A stretch of 64,000 nt of DNA, taken from NCBI RefSeq assembly GCF_014117325.1, contig NZ_CP059732.1, forward strand, positions 2,927,001 through 2,991,000, read 5' to 3'. The notes below the pieces were generated by a model, which did no database searches, was not told the origin of the DNA, and saw nothing but the letters and a program-made list of their open reading frames with translations. Made by a program: the position numbers and the translations under genes. Shown here in pieces: positions 35,865 to 44,061 of the stretch; the stretch's first letter is position 1; every line of letters begins with the position of its first letter. Source of the DNA: Spirosoma foliorum. Its GTDB lineage: Bacteria > Bacteroidota > Bacteroidia > Cytophagales > Spirosomataceae.

Positions 35865-38800
35865 TTACTGATTTTTGATAAATACCGACGCATCGGTGTT
35901 CACATATTGCAGCTGCCCTGTCGGTTCAAAGCGAATGCTGTGGGCTAATGCAGTATTCGCTTCTACGGTAACTATGTGTCCGTCACTAATCACGACATCA
36001 TCACACACACTGGGCACGCGCCCACAGCCCCAGGTACTGGCCGTATGCCAACTTCCCGACGATACGCTCTGGCAACCACCTCGTTTTATAATAATATCGT
36101 CGATGCGAAGCTGATCGCGTGCTCCAGAGGTACCTACACCGGTATAATAGTATTGCCACAAGAATTGAATGTAAGGTTTGTTGAGCAGCGTTGCCGGTAG
36201 TGCCACTGGCCCAATTACCTGACTATGCCCTGCTGTAGCATTCCGAACGTATTCAACCGGATTATTGGCCGCGTCTAACAAATCAGTAAATGGGCCAGAA
36301 TTCCCTAGCCGGTAGCGAAGTCGAATATTGTATTGACGCGGATTAGGAACCACCGTGCCCCCTGTCCATTGTATCGAAGCCTCAGTAAGATTGGTTGTTC
36401 GCAACGCTAATACCATGCCCCCCAAAGCCGTAGAAATGTAACCAGCAGGTCCGCTACCCGTATTAATGAACGACATACCATCGACTCCAAGTCCATTTAT
36501 ACGGGTGGCGCTGGTGAGGTTATAGCTTCCTTTCACCGTATCGGCCACCGCATACGTGGCCGACAAAGGAGGATCTTCCTGATTCATGCTCACAAAATGC
36601 ATGTTTGGTGGGTAAGTGCCTGCTGGAGTCGTGGCCGAGAAACTCTCAAAGCGGTATTCGCAGCTACTTAGGAGATAGGCAGCCGGTTTGCCACCAAACG
36701 AATTATCGATATCGAAGAAAGCCGTAAGCGTTCGGTTAGCAGTAGGATCGAAACTATAGGCCGTATCGGTTGAAACGACAGTTCCGTTTTCCTTCCAGGC
36801 GATAAATCGGTACCCAACCAACGGCTTAGCTACAATTCGTATCGCATTGCCCTGGAAATAAACTCCTGTCCAGGGATACGGATTTGCAGCTACCCCAGTC
36901 GTAGTCGGCAAAATATCGATGGTATTTACTTTTACATAGCCCTGCGTAGCATCAGACACAGTCAATGTAATGTTTCGGTTGTTACTCAAGCTAAAGCGGG
37001 AGCGAATATGATCGCGCACATAAGCAGGACGTTGTTGCAAATATGTACGGACAATATTGACATTACTAAGCCATTTGGTTAGCGAATTGTTGGTTTTCCA
37101 TCGACTGAAATGCTCGGTCATCAACGGCTGGTAATCCTGTTGGAAGGTATTGAGCAAGTCAACCGTGCGGCTCGTGATGAAGGTTGTATTGAGCAGGTCG
37201 GCAAAGCGATTGATAAAGTACGATTTATAACTGTTTACTTCCAGCAATCGACGTAAAAAACGGGTATACTCGGTAACATCGGTGCCATAGTTCCCCACAG
37301 AAGTAGCTCGGTCAAGCGAATTGGATGTGTAGTCATTACCCGCTCCAAGTGTCCAGTCCATGTCGTTCATCATCCAGCGGAATCGACCGTCTTGCCCTTT
37401 GGGGGCATTCGGCAGATACTGGCTGGTCCGTTTACGCCAGAGTTGCTGGTTATTATACGGCCAATCGAAATTCCCGGAATAGATTTCGGCTATCTGGTAG
37501 TCCGAAAAGCTCTCCACGTCCATTTGCTGATTAACATAATTATAGTCAATTGTTTGAGAGCCAACAAAGTAATCCTTAAGGGAATAGAATTTCACCAGGT
37601 CCCCGTTATCAGCCACGTAAGCACCATAATCGAATTTAATCACATCGACACTATCCGGGTCAACCGCATAGTTTCGATTCAGATAATACTGATCATACCG
37701 CTCTATCAGGTTATGAACGCCCCAATATTCGCCATTCATAAAGACAACACTGGGCCGGTTCGACTGCGTCTCGAAGGGCAGGTGACGCACCATTGTTTGC
37801 ATATACGCATCAATAATAGTTGTGAAATCCCAGTCGTTACCACCGCTACGGAGCAACAATCGATTGTAAAACTGATTGATAGGTCGGTTATCGAAAAACG
37901 AATAGGTGAAGTCGTCATCGCCATACAGCCGCACCGCTTTACGAGGAACGGACCGCGAGCAACCCCCATTGATGGCAATATCGATACGCTGCTTTAAGAG
38001 CGAAGTGCCATTCATGAAAAACTGTACATGAGCCGGTCGCTGCCAGTTATCGCTCTTATTCGAAAAATTACCGGGCGAACAGAAAATACTTTCGGCGGTT
38101 GGATTCGCTTGTCGCCAGCCATCGAATGTTGCACCTGCCGTATAAATACCGTTCGAGTAGTCAAATAAGGAACCCTCATTGGTGGCAATCGAAATAACAG
38201 GAACGCTTCCAAAGCGCGTGGTAGGGGCAATAAAATACGACTCGGTAACAATGTCACTAATTAGTGTATTGGGCTTGTAAGCCACTGCCCGCACCACGGT
38301 TCCTTTAAAAATGGGGGTCGTTGGTGCGTAATAAGGTGATGAGTTGAATGTCGATGATTTAATCGACAGTTTGTTTGGCGAACTAGTCTGGTCGCTGATT
38401 GTAAGTGGGGCCGTGTAGGTCAGACTCCGGTAACTCTCCGTCAACAGCGATCCATTGCCCTGACCGGGCTGTTCGACGTAGTTGTTTTTATACTGAAAAG
38501 TATTGGGGCCCGGATTTATCGGATCTGGTTCTGAACCGTCCAGTGTGTAGTAAATGGTAGCGGTCGGATCGGGCGAGGTAATTGTCAGGCTAAAACCAGC
38601 GGTGGAGAAACCACCTGCCTGCGAAAAAATCGGCGCACTCAAAACGGTGGCATAGCCTGTTTTAGCATTGTTACTGGCTCCTGGACTCGTGTTGTTAATC
38701 GCATTCGTGCGCTGAAAATAGAGCCAGGTAGTCGATCCGTCGGGTTGCCGGCCCCACGAAACATCAGTCCGCTGTGGACCAAATGTTACCTGATCTACTA

Positions 38801-39209
38801 TGGTCGTACCATTTGGCTGTACAAGGCTAACCATCTCTCCGTCCGCCGAGAGTTTGAAACCAACGTGGAGTGGTCCCCGGCTGGTAACATCGCTTGCCCA
38901 AATTAACAGGTACCCATTGGCCGGAATGATCGTTTGGGATGAACCCGTCGGCAGCCGATATTTTGTTAATGTGCTGTTATCCGATAAGTAATAACCACCA
39001 ATATTAACGGTGGTAGAATTTGGATTATAAATCTCAAACCAGTCTTCGTAAGACCCCGAACCATCGGTAATAGTCCGGGCGTTCGAAGCCATAATTTCAT
39101 TGATATACAGCTGCTGGGCTTTGCTCGTAAATCCTATTCCAAGCAGAAAAACGATCCAGCATAAGCCATTAATTATTTTTTTAAAATTAAAGCATGGAAT
39201 AGTTTTCAT
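35865..39209 (-). CDS. Secreted CotH-kinase/lamin-tail multidomain protein
   Basis: The 1114-residue exoprotein starts at ATG 39209 with a signal peptide (cleavage near TSKAQ). In order: a lamin-tail domain (QLYINEIMASNARTITDGSG, YEDWFEIYNPNSTTVNIGGY), a chitobiase C-terminal-like domain (TATIYYTLDGSEPD), and a CotH kinase-like domain (VPVISIATNEGSLFDYSNGIY, RKAVRLYGDDDF, LLRSGGNDWDF, VFMNGEYWGVHNLIERYD, RFRWMMNDMDWTLG). A repeat-rich beta region follows, and the C-terminus resembles the start of a G8-type fold (SGSWHTASTWGCGRVPSVCDD). CotH proteins can phosphorylate other secreted proteins. No T9SS sorting domain is seen. A hairpin lies in the 5' leader. Confidence 0.88.
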   Translation of the reverse strand: MKTIPCFNFKKIINGLCWIVFLLGIGFTSKAQQLYINEIMASNARTITDGSGSYEDWFEIYNPNSTTVNIGGYYLSDNSTLTKYRLPTGSSQTIIPANGYLLIWASDVTSRGPLHVGFKLSADGEMVSLVQPNGTTIVDQVTFGPQRTDVSWGRQPDGSTTWLYFQRTNAINNTSPGASNNAKTGYATVLSAPIFSQAGGFSTAGFSLTITSPDPTATIYYTLDGSEPDPINPGPNTFQYKNNYVEQPGQGNGSLLTESYRSLTYTAPLTISDQTSSPNKLSIKSSTFNSSPYYAPTTPIFKGTVVRAVAYKPNTLISDIVTESYFIAPTTRFGSVPVISIATNEGSLFDYSNGIYTAGATFDGWRQANPTAESIFCSPGNFSNKSDNWQRPAHVQFFMNGTSLLKQRIDIAINGGCSRSVPRKAVRLYGDDDFTYSFFDNRPINQFYNRLLLRSGGNDWDFTTIIDAYMQTMVRHLPFETQSNRPSVVFMNGEYWGVHNLIERYDQYYLNRNYAVDPDSVDVIKFDYGAYVADNGDLVKFYSLKDYFVGSQTIDYNYVNQQMDVESFSDYQIAEIYSGNFDWPYNNQQLWRKRTSQYLPNAPKGQDGRFRWMMNDMDWTLGAGNDYTSNSLDRATSVGNYGTDVTEYTRFLRRLLEVNSYKSYFINRFADLLNTTFITSRTVDLLNTFQQDYQPLMTEHFSRWKTNNSLTKWLSNVNIVRTYLQQRPAYVRDHIRSRFSLSNNRNITLTVSDATQGYVKVNTIDILPTTTGVAANPYPWTGVYFQGNAIRIVAKPLVGYRFIAWKENGTVVSTDTAYSFDPTANRTLTAFFDIDNSFGGKPAAYLLSSCEYRFESFSATTPAGTYPPNMHFVSMNQEDPPLSATYAVADTVKGSYNLTSATRINGLGVDGMSFINTGSGPAGYISTALGGMVLALRTTNLTEASIQWTGGTVVPNPRQYNIRLRYRLGNSGPFTDLLDAANNPVEYVRNATAGHSQVIGPVALPATLLNKPYIQFLWQYYYTGVGTSGARDQLRIDDIIIKRGGCQSVSSGSWHTASTWGCGRVPSVCDDVVISDGHIVTVEANTALAHSIRFEPTGQLQYVNTDASVFIKNQ

Positions 39210-39212
39210 TTT

Positions 39213-39259
39213 CGTGGATTTTGTAAAACGCTGTATCAATTCTAGATACAAAATCCACG
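39213..39259 (-). promoter_or_regulatory. Hairpin in the 5' leader of the CotH gene
   Basis: Perfect 13-bp arms CGTGGATTTTGTA (39213-39225) and its complement (39247-39259) enclose 21 nt. The stem ends 3 nt before the CotH ATG at 39209, so in the mRNA it would sit directly against the start codon and could control ribosome access. It may equally be an operator for a dimeric regulator. Confidence 0.6.
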
Positions 39260-39311
39260 CCGTTGCTCAACTTTCGGCAGACATTTTTCTCCTTTCGAGT
39301 AGGTGCGAAAA

Positions 39312-39350
39312 CAAAAAGCACCCCGGCAACATAGCCTAAAGGTGCTTTTG
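39312..39350 (-). terminator. Rho-independent terminator of the M20 hydrolase gene
   Basis: On the minus strand the stem CAAAAGCACC pairs with GGTGCTTTTTG around an 18-nt loop and runs on into GTTTTC. It lies 32 bp after the stop of the hydrolase gene that ends at 39382 and before the CotH leader. Confidence 0.8.
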
Positions 39351-39381
39351 GGTCTAAAAACCAAGCTTTTCTATACTCGTC

Positions 39382-40614
39382 TCAGCCAACAATTTTCAGG
39401 ATTGTCTGATACAACACTTCACTTCCTAAAGCCAGATCTTCATAGGATGCGTACTCTAGTGGATTGTGGCTGATTCCATCTTTACAACGAACAAAGATCA
39501 TTCCATAATCACAAGCTTCCGACATCACCAGGGCATCGTGAAAAGGCCCGCTCACCAATTCCGGGGCATCCAGACCTAAATCGGTGCAGCTAGCTCGAAT
39601 AGTATCCTTTATCCAGTCGGCACAGTAGCTCGATTTAATATCAGTATCCACGGTCAGTTCGTAGGTGAGTGCGTGGGTTTGAGTAATTTCAGCAATTGCC
39701 TCCTTAAGCTGACGTTCGCAGGTATTACGCCGTTCCATATCGATATCCCGGAACTCCATCGTCATGCTAACGGCTTCGGGAATGATGTTTCGGGATGATG
39801 GGAAAACGTTGAGCGTCCCGACTGTACCCACTGTAGGTGCTGGGGTAAACTGCGACGCAATCTCATTGACGGCGACAACCACTTTGGCAGCTCCCAGCAA
39901 TGCATCTTTCCGAAGCGGCATCGGTACCGAACCGGCGTGACCAGCCATACCTTTCAGGGTTAAGCTAAGCAAAAGCGGCCCGGCAATACCGCTAACAATC
40001 CCAATAGGTTTGTTCGTTTTATCTAAGACTGGCCCCTGTTCGATATGCAGCTCGATAAAGCACCGAATACTTCCCGGAGCATATTTGTCGTCGTTGAATT
40101 TAGTGATGTCGCAGCCAAAATCGAGCAGTGCCTGTTCGCGGGTGATGCCGTCTTTGTCTTTCCGTTGCAACTCCCCCTCTTCCAGTTTTCCAAGAATGCC
40201 TCTCGAGCCAAAAAGGCCTTTGTTGAATCGCCAGCTTTCCTCATCGGCAAAGGCAATCACATCAATACTCGTCTCTGGCACAATGCCTTTTTCGGCAATG
40301 GTACACACGGCCTCAATTGCGCATAACACGCCCGCGATGCCATCGAATCGGCCTCCATACGGCTGCGTATCTAGGTGCGAACCCGTCATTAAAATAGGTG
40401 CATCTGGATTTTTGCCTGTCAGTCGGCCGATTAAATTTCCGAAGCTATCTATTCGAACCGTCAGTCCGGCAGCTTCCATCCAGCCTTTGGCATGCTCAAA
40501 CATCTGTTTCTCCAAAGCCGAATGAGCAGGCCGGCACATTCCGGTTTCGCCAATTTTTCCGATCTCACTCGAAACTTCAAAGTAATGCTGAAGACGTGCT
40601 GCGTTTATATTCAT
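39382..40614 (-). CDS. M20-family Zn amidohydrolase, probable ureidoglycolate or N-carbamoyl amidohydrolase
   Basis: The 410-residue product (ATG 40614, MNINAARLQHYFEV) has the M20 di-zinc signature: GSHLDTQPYGGRFDGIAGVL (metal His/Asp), FADEESWRF (Glu pair) and ELHIEQGPVL, with a dimerisation domain carrying KGMAGHAGSVPMPLRKD. It is a paralogue of the hydrolase at 42512-43789. Both belong to the allantoate amidohydrolase/ureidoglycolate amidohydrolase/N-carbamoyl-amino-acid hydrolase group. With a ureidoglycine aminohydrolase in the cluster, the pathway needs one enzyme for allantoate and one for ureidoglycolate. This copy, with its PYGGRFDG loop, resembles ureidoglycolate- or carbamoyl-amino-acid-type enzymes more. 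The exact substrate is inferred, not proven. Confidence 0.85.
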   Translation of the reverse strand: MNINAARLQHYFEVSSEIGKIGETGMCRPAHSALEKQMFEHAKGWMEAAGLTVRIDSFGNLIGRLTGKNPDAPILMTGSHLDTQPYGGRFDGIAGVLCAIEAVCTIAEKGIVPETSIDVIAFADEESWRFNKGLFGSRGILGKLEEGELQRKDKDGITREQALLDFGCDITKFNDDKYAPGSIRCFIELHIEQGPVLDKTNKPIGIVSGIAGPLLLSLTLKGMAGHAGSVPMPLRKDALLGAAKVVVAVNEIASQFTPAPTVGTVGTLNVFPSSRNIIPEAVSMTMEFRDIDMERRNTCERQLKEAIAEITQTHALTYELTVDTDIKSSYCADWIKDTIRASCTDLGLDAPELVSGPFHDALVMSEACDYGMIFVRCKDGISHNPLEYASYEDLALGSEVLYQTILKIVG

Positions 40615-40626
40615 AAGCCCTGTAAT

Positions 40627-40703
40627 AATGAATAATGTAGAATGTGCAATGAATAATGGGGCTGTCTGGATCATTATCCATTGTACATTCTACATTATCC
40701 ATT
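40627..40703. repeat. Long intergenic hairpin, heptad family B (copy 1)
   Basis: Arms 40627-40658 and 40672-40703 pair nearly completely (30 of 32) with a 13-nt loop. The words are AATGAAT, AATGTAG and AATGTGC. It fills the junction between uraH and the M20 hydrolase, which are co-directional. The second copy lies at 62877-62981. Confidence 0.92.
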
Positions 40704-40714
40704 GTTTATTTAAG

Positions 40715-41050
40715 TCAAGACCCCCGATAGGTTGAATACCCAAATGGGTTCAGTAGTAAAGGAACGTGGTAATGCTCGCCAGTGGTGATGGCGAATGTGA
40801 TTTCAACGAAGGGATAGAATGAAGCGACGCCAAGCTGTTCAAAATAAGCGCCGGTTTCAAAGCGTAATTTGTAGGTACCCGTCGGCAAAATGGTTTCCTT
40901 AGGCAACAGATCGCCAATTCGGCCATCGGTATTGGTCATTCCCCGTGCGATCTCGATCCATTCGCGTTGCTGGTGATACAGGACGATACTTACGGCTTCA
41001 GCCGGTTTGCCACGGGTTGTATCGAGGATGTGGGTGGTTATAACGCTCAT
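40715..41050 (-). CDS. uraH: 5-Hydroxyisourate hydrolase
   Basis: HIUase, the transthyretin-related enzyme, opens 5-hydroxyisourate from uricase to OHCU. The 111-residue protein shows the family marks: the N-terminal HILDTTRGKPA, the middle GRIGDLLP, the segment YPFVEITFA, and the diagnostic C-terminal tetrapeptide YRGS. No signal peptide, so cytoplasmic. The start overlaps the stop of the OHCU decarboxylase gene by 4 bp, so the two consecutive steps are translationally coupled. Confidence 0.96.
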   Translation of the reverse strand: MSVITTHILDTTRGKPAEAVSIVLYHQQREWIEIARGMTNTDGRIGDLLPKETILPTGTYKLRFETGAYFEQLGVASFYPFVEITFAITTGEHYHVPLLLNPFGYSTYRGS

Positions 41051-41553
41051 GCGATCAGGAGTTTTTCCAGGCGAATTTTCGTGATTTTATTCTGTTCCTG
41101 CATGGCAATCTGAAGTTCTTCTTCTGGCGAATTTAGTAACCGTACTTCCAGAATTTCCAGCATTTCTTCCGCCGATTTACCCGTAGCGCATACGATGAAA
41201 ATATAGCCAAACTTCTCTTCGTAAAGCTGATTTCCTTCCGACAGCATTTCCAACACACTGAGCGACGCGGTTGAAACTCCTGCTTGCTCTCCTTCAGCCC
41301 AGGCTGCGGTCGATGCGAACTTTTTCCTCAGCGACTCAATATCTCCAATTTTAGGGTGATGCGTAAATGCTTCCCGCCAATCGTTTTCAGTCAGCCCAAA
41401 CCAGATAACTTCGGCCTGTTCAAACAGGCTTTCCTTACTCTCAACGGGAAAAATTTTAGCCATTTCATCAACCCATGTCGTTGATCCACAACAGGTAGAA
41501 AGGGCGGTTTTGAGGTCAGAGGCAGGTAGTTGATTTAATTCGGGTAGTGTCAT
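41047..41553 (-). CDS. uraD: 2-oxo-4-hydroxy-4-carboxy-5-ureidoimidazoline (OHCU) decarboxylase
   Basis: UraD decarboxylates OHCU to S-allantoin. The 168-residue helical protein has the catalytic motif FTHHPKIGD (His in HPKIG), the segment LYEEKFGYIFIVCATGKS and a final ELQIAMQEQNKITKIRLEKL, all standard for the family. It overlaps uraH by 4 bp. The preceding junction to the ureidoglycine aminohydrolase gene holds an imperfect hairpin. Confidence 0.95.
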   Translation of the reverse strand: MTLPELNQLPASDLKTALSTCCGSTTWVDEMAKIFPVESKESLFEQAEVIWFGLTENDWREAFTHHPKIGDIESLRKKFASTAAWAEGEQAGVSTASLSVLEMLSEGNQLYEEKFGYIFIVCATGKSAEEMLEILEVRLLNSPEEELQIAMQEQNKITKIRLEKLLIA

Positions 41554-41554
41554 A

Positions 41555-41697
41555 TAGAACGCTGATAACTATGATTGATACGATTTAAGGATGATATCCT
41601 AACTTTATAGATTCACACTTTCGATAGGTGTATAGAATGGAGCTTATTAAAATCTTGATCATAATCAATCCTAGCAATCATAATCATCTGCGTTCTA
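41555..41697. repeat. Intergenic inverted repeat, family E (imperfect copy 1)
   Basis: Arms 41555-41585 and 41667-41697 match at 26 of 31 positions (TAGAACGCNGAT then TATGATTG), with an 81-nt loop. The arm motif is shared with the perfect hairpin at 53927-54012 (GAACGCAGAT and ATGATTATGATT). It occupies the whole junction between uraD and the ureidoglycine aminohydrolase gene. Confidence 0.75.
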
Positions 41698-42450
41698 TTA
41701 TACCGTAGTTGGAAAGCGGTTGACGTTCTTGTAGTAAATATAGACCGCAGGTTCTTTGCCCATAGCTGTGAACCACTGTTGGCAATAGGGCGCCATCCAG
41801 ATTGAATCACCTTTTTTGATCGGATACCAGTTTTGATCGAGCATGTACACCCCCTGCCCTTGCAAATAAATCAGGCCGTGCTCCATAATATGCGTTTCAA
41901 CCAGCGGTAAATGTCCACCAGGATCATAGGTAAAAATATTGACAGCCATATCGAACGACAATTCATCGGGCAACAGCACCTGCAACCGCAAAGCTGGATC
42001 ACCCATATAGCTTGGGCCTGCTACGTTGGCGGCATCACCGAAAATCACAGGTGGTACAGCATAGCCTTCCAGTTTTTCATAGAGTTTGTGGAAGGTAAGC
42101 AATTGCGTTCCTGCTTCCGGCTCTTCAATCAGATAGTCGTTCCCGATAGGGATATACACAAATTGGCCTGTTTTCAATGACTTTGTGTCCCCGCTTACAG
42201 TTGCAGTACATTGTCCTTCAATAACATAGAAGAATAATTGAGACTGTTTTGTGGTACCAACAAGTTTGCCTTTATCTGTTAATGTAATGAGCGTTTGGCA
42301 CAGATTGGCTCCCATTTGCTCATTGATAATGACATTTACTGTGCAGTTGTCCCAACCCGGCACGTGACTATTGATATACCCATCGGGGCTAATAACGGCA
42401 TGATTGCGCTTGACAACCGACCGGGTAAGTGCTGAAATTTCCATAGGCAT
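41698..42450 (-). CDS. allE: (S)-Ureidoglycine aminohydrolase
   Basis: A bicupin Mn enzyme that releases ammonia from (S)-ureidoglycine to give (S)-ureidoglycolate. The 250-residue protein has two cupin halves (FFYVIEGQCTATVSGDTKSL; then FTYDPGGHLPLVETHIMEHG with the metal-binding residues, and GLIYLQGQGVYML). The ending WMAPYCQQWFTAMGKEPAVYIYYKN is typical of the family. It lies between the allantoate amidohydrolase and uraD, which fits its pathway step. A family D hairpin lies directly upstream of its start. Confidence 0.93.
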   Translation of the reverse strand: MPMEISALTRSVVKRNHAVISPDGYINSHVPGWDNCTVNVIINEQMGANLCQTLITLTDKGKLVGTTKQSQLFFYVIEGQCTATVSGDTKSLKTGQFVYIPIGNDYLIEEPEAGTQLLTFHKLYEKLEGYAVPPVIFGDAANVAGPSYMGDPALRLQVLLPDELSFDMAVNIFTYDPGGHLPLVETHIMEHGLIYLQGQGVYMLDQNWYPIKKGDSIWMAPYCQQWFTAMGKEPAVYIYYKNVNRFPTTV

Positions 42451-42465
42451 AAGTTAGTTTACACT

Positions 42466-42558
42466 ATGGTTTTTGTCATTTCGACGATAGGAGGAATCTC
42501 AAAGTTGGCTACTAAGAGATTTTGAGATTCCTCCTATCGTCGGAATGACAAAAACCAT
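42466..42558. repeat. Long intergenic hairpin, family D (copy 1), overlapping the 3' end of the M20 gene
   Basis: Arms 42466-42503 and 42521-42558 match at 37 of 38 with a 17-nt loop. The arm reads TTTTTGTCATTTCGACGATA and continues AGGAGGAATCTC. The right arm is translated as the last residues of the M20 hydrolase (CHSDDRRNLKIS), whose stop is at 42512 in the loop. A second, perfect copy lies at 43888-43972. Confidence 0.95.
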
Positions 42559-43789
42559 CAATAAGATAATTTAAAAATCTATCTGCAACCTGTAGCGTAG
42601 CGGCCATATCTGTCAATTCAACGTTTTCCAACGGATTATGGCTGATTCCCTGAAAGCAGCGCACGAATAGCATGGCAATTGGCGAAACCTGCGAAATTGG
42701 AACGCCATCATGTCCAGCACCACTTACCAAATCAATTCGCTCATAACCAGATGCCTGTATTGCCTGACCGAGCATTTCGTTCAGTTTAGTATCGCACGTT
42801 ACGGGGACTGTTTCCTGAATCAGTTTCCATTGGAACGTAATCGATCGTTCGGCGCATAGACTGGCACATTGCTTTTGCATGTTCCGATAGGCGTACTCCA
42901 GGAAAGCTGGGTCATTACTGCGCAGATCCAGACTACAGCTTACGTCGCCCGGAATAACATTACTGGCAGCATTTATCACGTTCAGTTTGCCAACCGTCGA
43001 AACCAGATTATGTCTGTTGGCAAAGCCAAATTTCTCAACCTCCAGAATAAACTCTGCCGCAGCACACAGGGCATCCTGCCGCATATCCATTGGTACGGTT
43101 CCGGCATGACCAGCCATTCCCGTAAACGTAACTTCTATCCGTTTTTGGCCCGCAATGGCTGTAACAACTGCTACGGGCACCTGTCGTTCGTATAGAACTG
43201 GCCCCTGCTCGATGTGGATTTCAAAATAACCCAGCCAGTCATCGGGTGCAATCGCATCCGATGGCAATTGGTCGGTCGTCTCTCCCATAGCCTGAATAAC
43301 TTCGCTAAGTGACGTACCCGATTCATCTTTTTTTACCAGCAAACTCGGATCAAACGAACCAGCCACAACTTTACTACCGAGGTAGGTTGTATGAAATCGA
43401 ACACCCTCTTCATCACTGAAAGCAATCAGTTCCAGATTAAACGGCAGCGCTTTACCAAACTGACGAAGATTTTCAATCAGATCCAGCCCCATAATTACGC
43501 CCATCGGTCCATCGAACTTCCCGGCGTTCACAACCGTGTCCATGTGCGAGGCTATCACAAACGTTTTAGCACCAGCCATTGGACTTACGAAACGACCTCG
43601 AACGTTACCAATCGCATCGACCCGCGTTTGCAAACCAGCCTCCTGCATCCACGTCTGAATCAGTCGACTTCCCTGCAAAAATGCCTTCGTTCCGAAGGTG
43701 CGGGTAACGAATGTCGGATCATCACTGATGCCCGCCAGTTGGTTTATTTTGTCCAGTACGTTCTCTGCCCGTTGCAAATAGTCAGTCAT
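42512..43789 (-). CDS. allC: Allantoate amidohydrolase (M20 family)
   Basis: Allantoate amidohydrolase converts allantoate to (S)-ureidoglycine, CO2 and ammonia. The 425-residue product (ATG 43789, MTDYLQRAENVLDKI) has SHMDTVVNAGKFDGPMGVI (metal ligands), FSDEEGVRF and EIHIEQGPVL, plus GMAGHAGTVPMDMRQDA and the C-terminal SGAGHDGVPIS / FVRCFQGISHNPLE. The loop VNAGKFDG is the form usual for allantoate enzymes, hence the choice between the two paralogues. The final dozen residues are encoded by an arm of a repeated hairpin and are not part of the M20 fold. Confidence 0.88.
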   Translation of the reverse strand: MTDYLQRAENVLDKINQLAGISDDPTFVTRTFGTKAFLQGSRLIQTWMQEAGLQTRVDAIGNVRGRFVSPMAGAKTFVIASHMDTVVNAGKFDGPMGVIMGLDLIENLRQFGKALPFNLELIAFSDEEGVRFHTTYLGSKVVAGSFDPSLLVKKDESGTSLSEVIQAMGETTDQLPSDAIAPDDWLGYFEIHIEQGPVLYERQVPVAVVTAIAGQKRIEVTFTGMAGHAGTVPMDMRQDALCAAAEFILEVEKFGFANRHNLVSTVGKLNVINAASNVIPGDVSCSLDLRSNDPAFLEYAYRNMQKQCASLCAERSITFQWKLIQETVPVTCDTKLNEMLGQAIQASGYERIDLVSGAGHDGVPISQVSPIAMLFVRCFQGISHNPLENVELTDMAATLQVADRFLNYLIDGFCHSDDRRNLKIS

Positions 43790-43811
43790 ATCTCCTATGG
43801 CTAAAAATAAT

Positions 43812-44061
43812 TTAACCACAGAAACTCAAAGAACATAAAGTTATTGAACCTGTTTAAATTTCCCCTTTTACAGAAAATACTAGCCTGTTTTTGTCATTCC
43901 GACGACAGGAGGAATCTCAAGCTTGACTAACACGCAACTTTGAGATTCCTCCTGTCGTCGGAATGACAAAAAAACTACTCTTTGTTTGGGTGTAATCCAT
44001 AAAGTTTAAACAAGTTCATTATAATTTCCTTAACTCTGTGTCTCCGCGTCTCTGTAGTTAA
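43812..44061. repeat. Nested inverted repeats: family D hairpin inside a family F pair
   Basis: The inner hairpin (arms 43888-43920 and 43940-43972) is a perfect 33-bp family D copy. Around it, 43812-43843 (TTAACCACAGAAACTCAAAG) and 44031-44061 form an imperfect family F pair. Shorter paired stretches continue inward (TGAACCTGTTTAAATT with AGTTTAAACAAGTTCA). The layout looks like one palindrome inserted in the loop of another. The right F arm encodes the C-terminus and stop of the allantoinase. Confidence 0.85.

Noticed and set aside
37392..37997. 201-codon plus-strand frame inside the CotH gene
   Set aside because: Antisense to the CotH kinase motifs; composition is that of a mirror frame.
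41555..41697. Reading the uraD/allE spacer as a small RNA gene
   Set aside because: The dyad matches the family E hairpin arm elsewhere in the window, so a repeat is the simpler explanation; no promoter or terminator for a separate RNA was seen.
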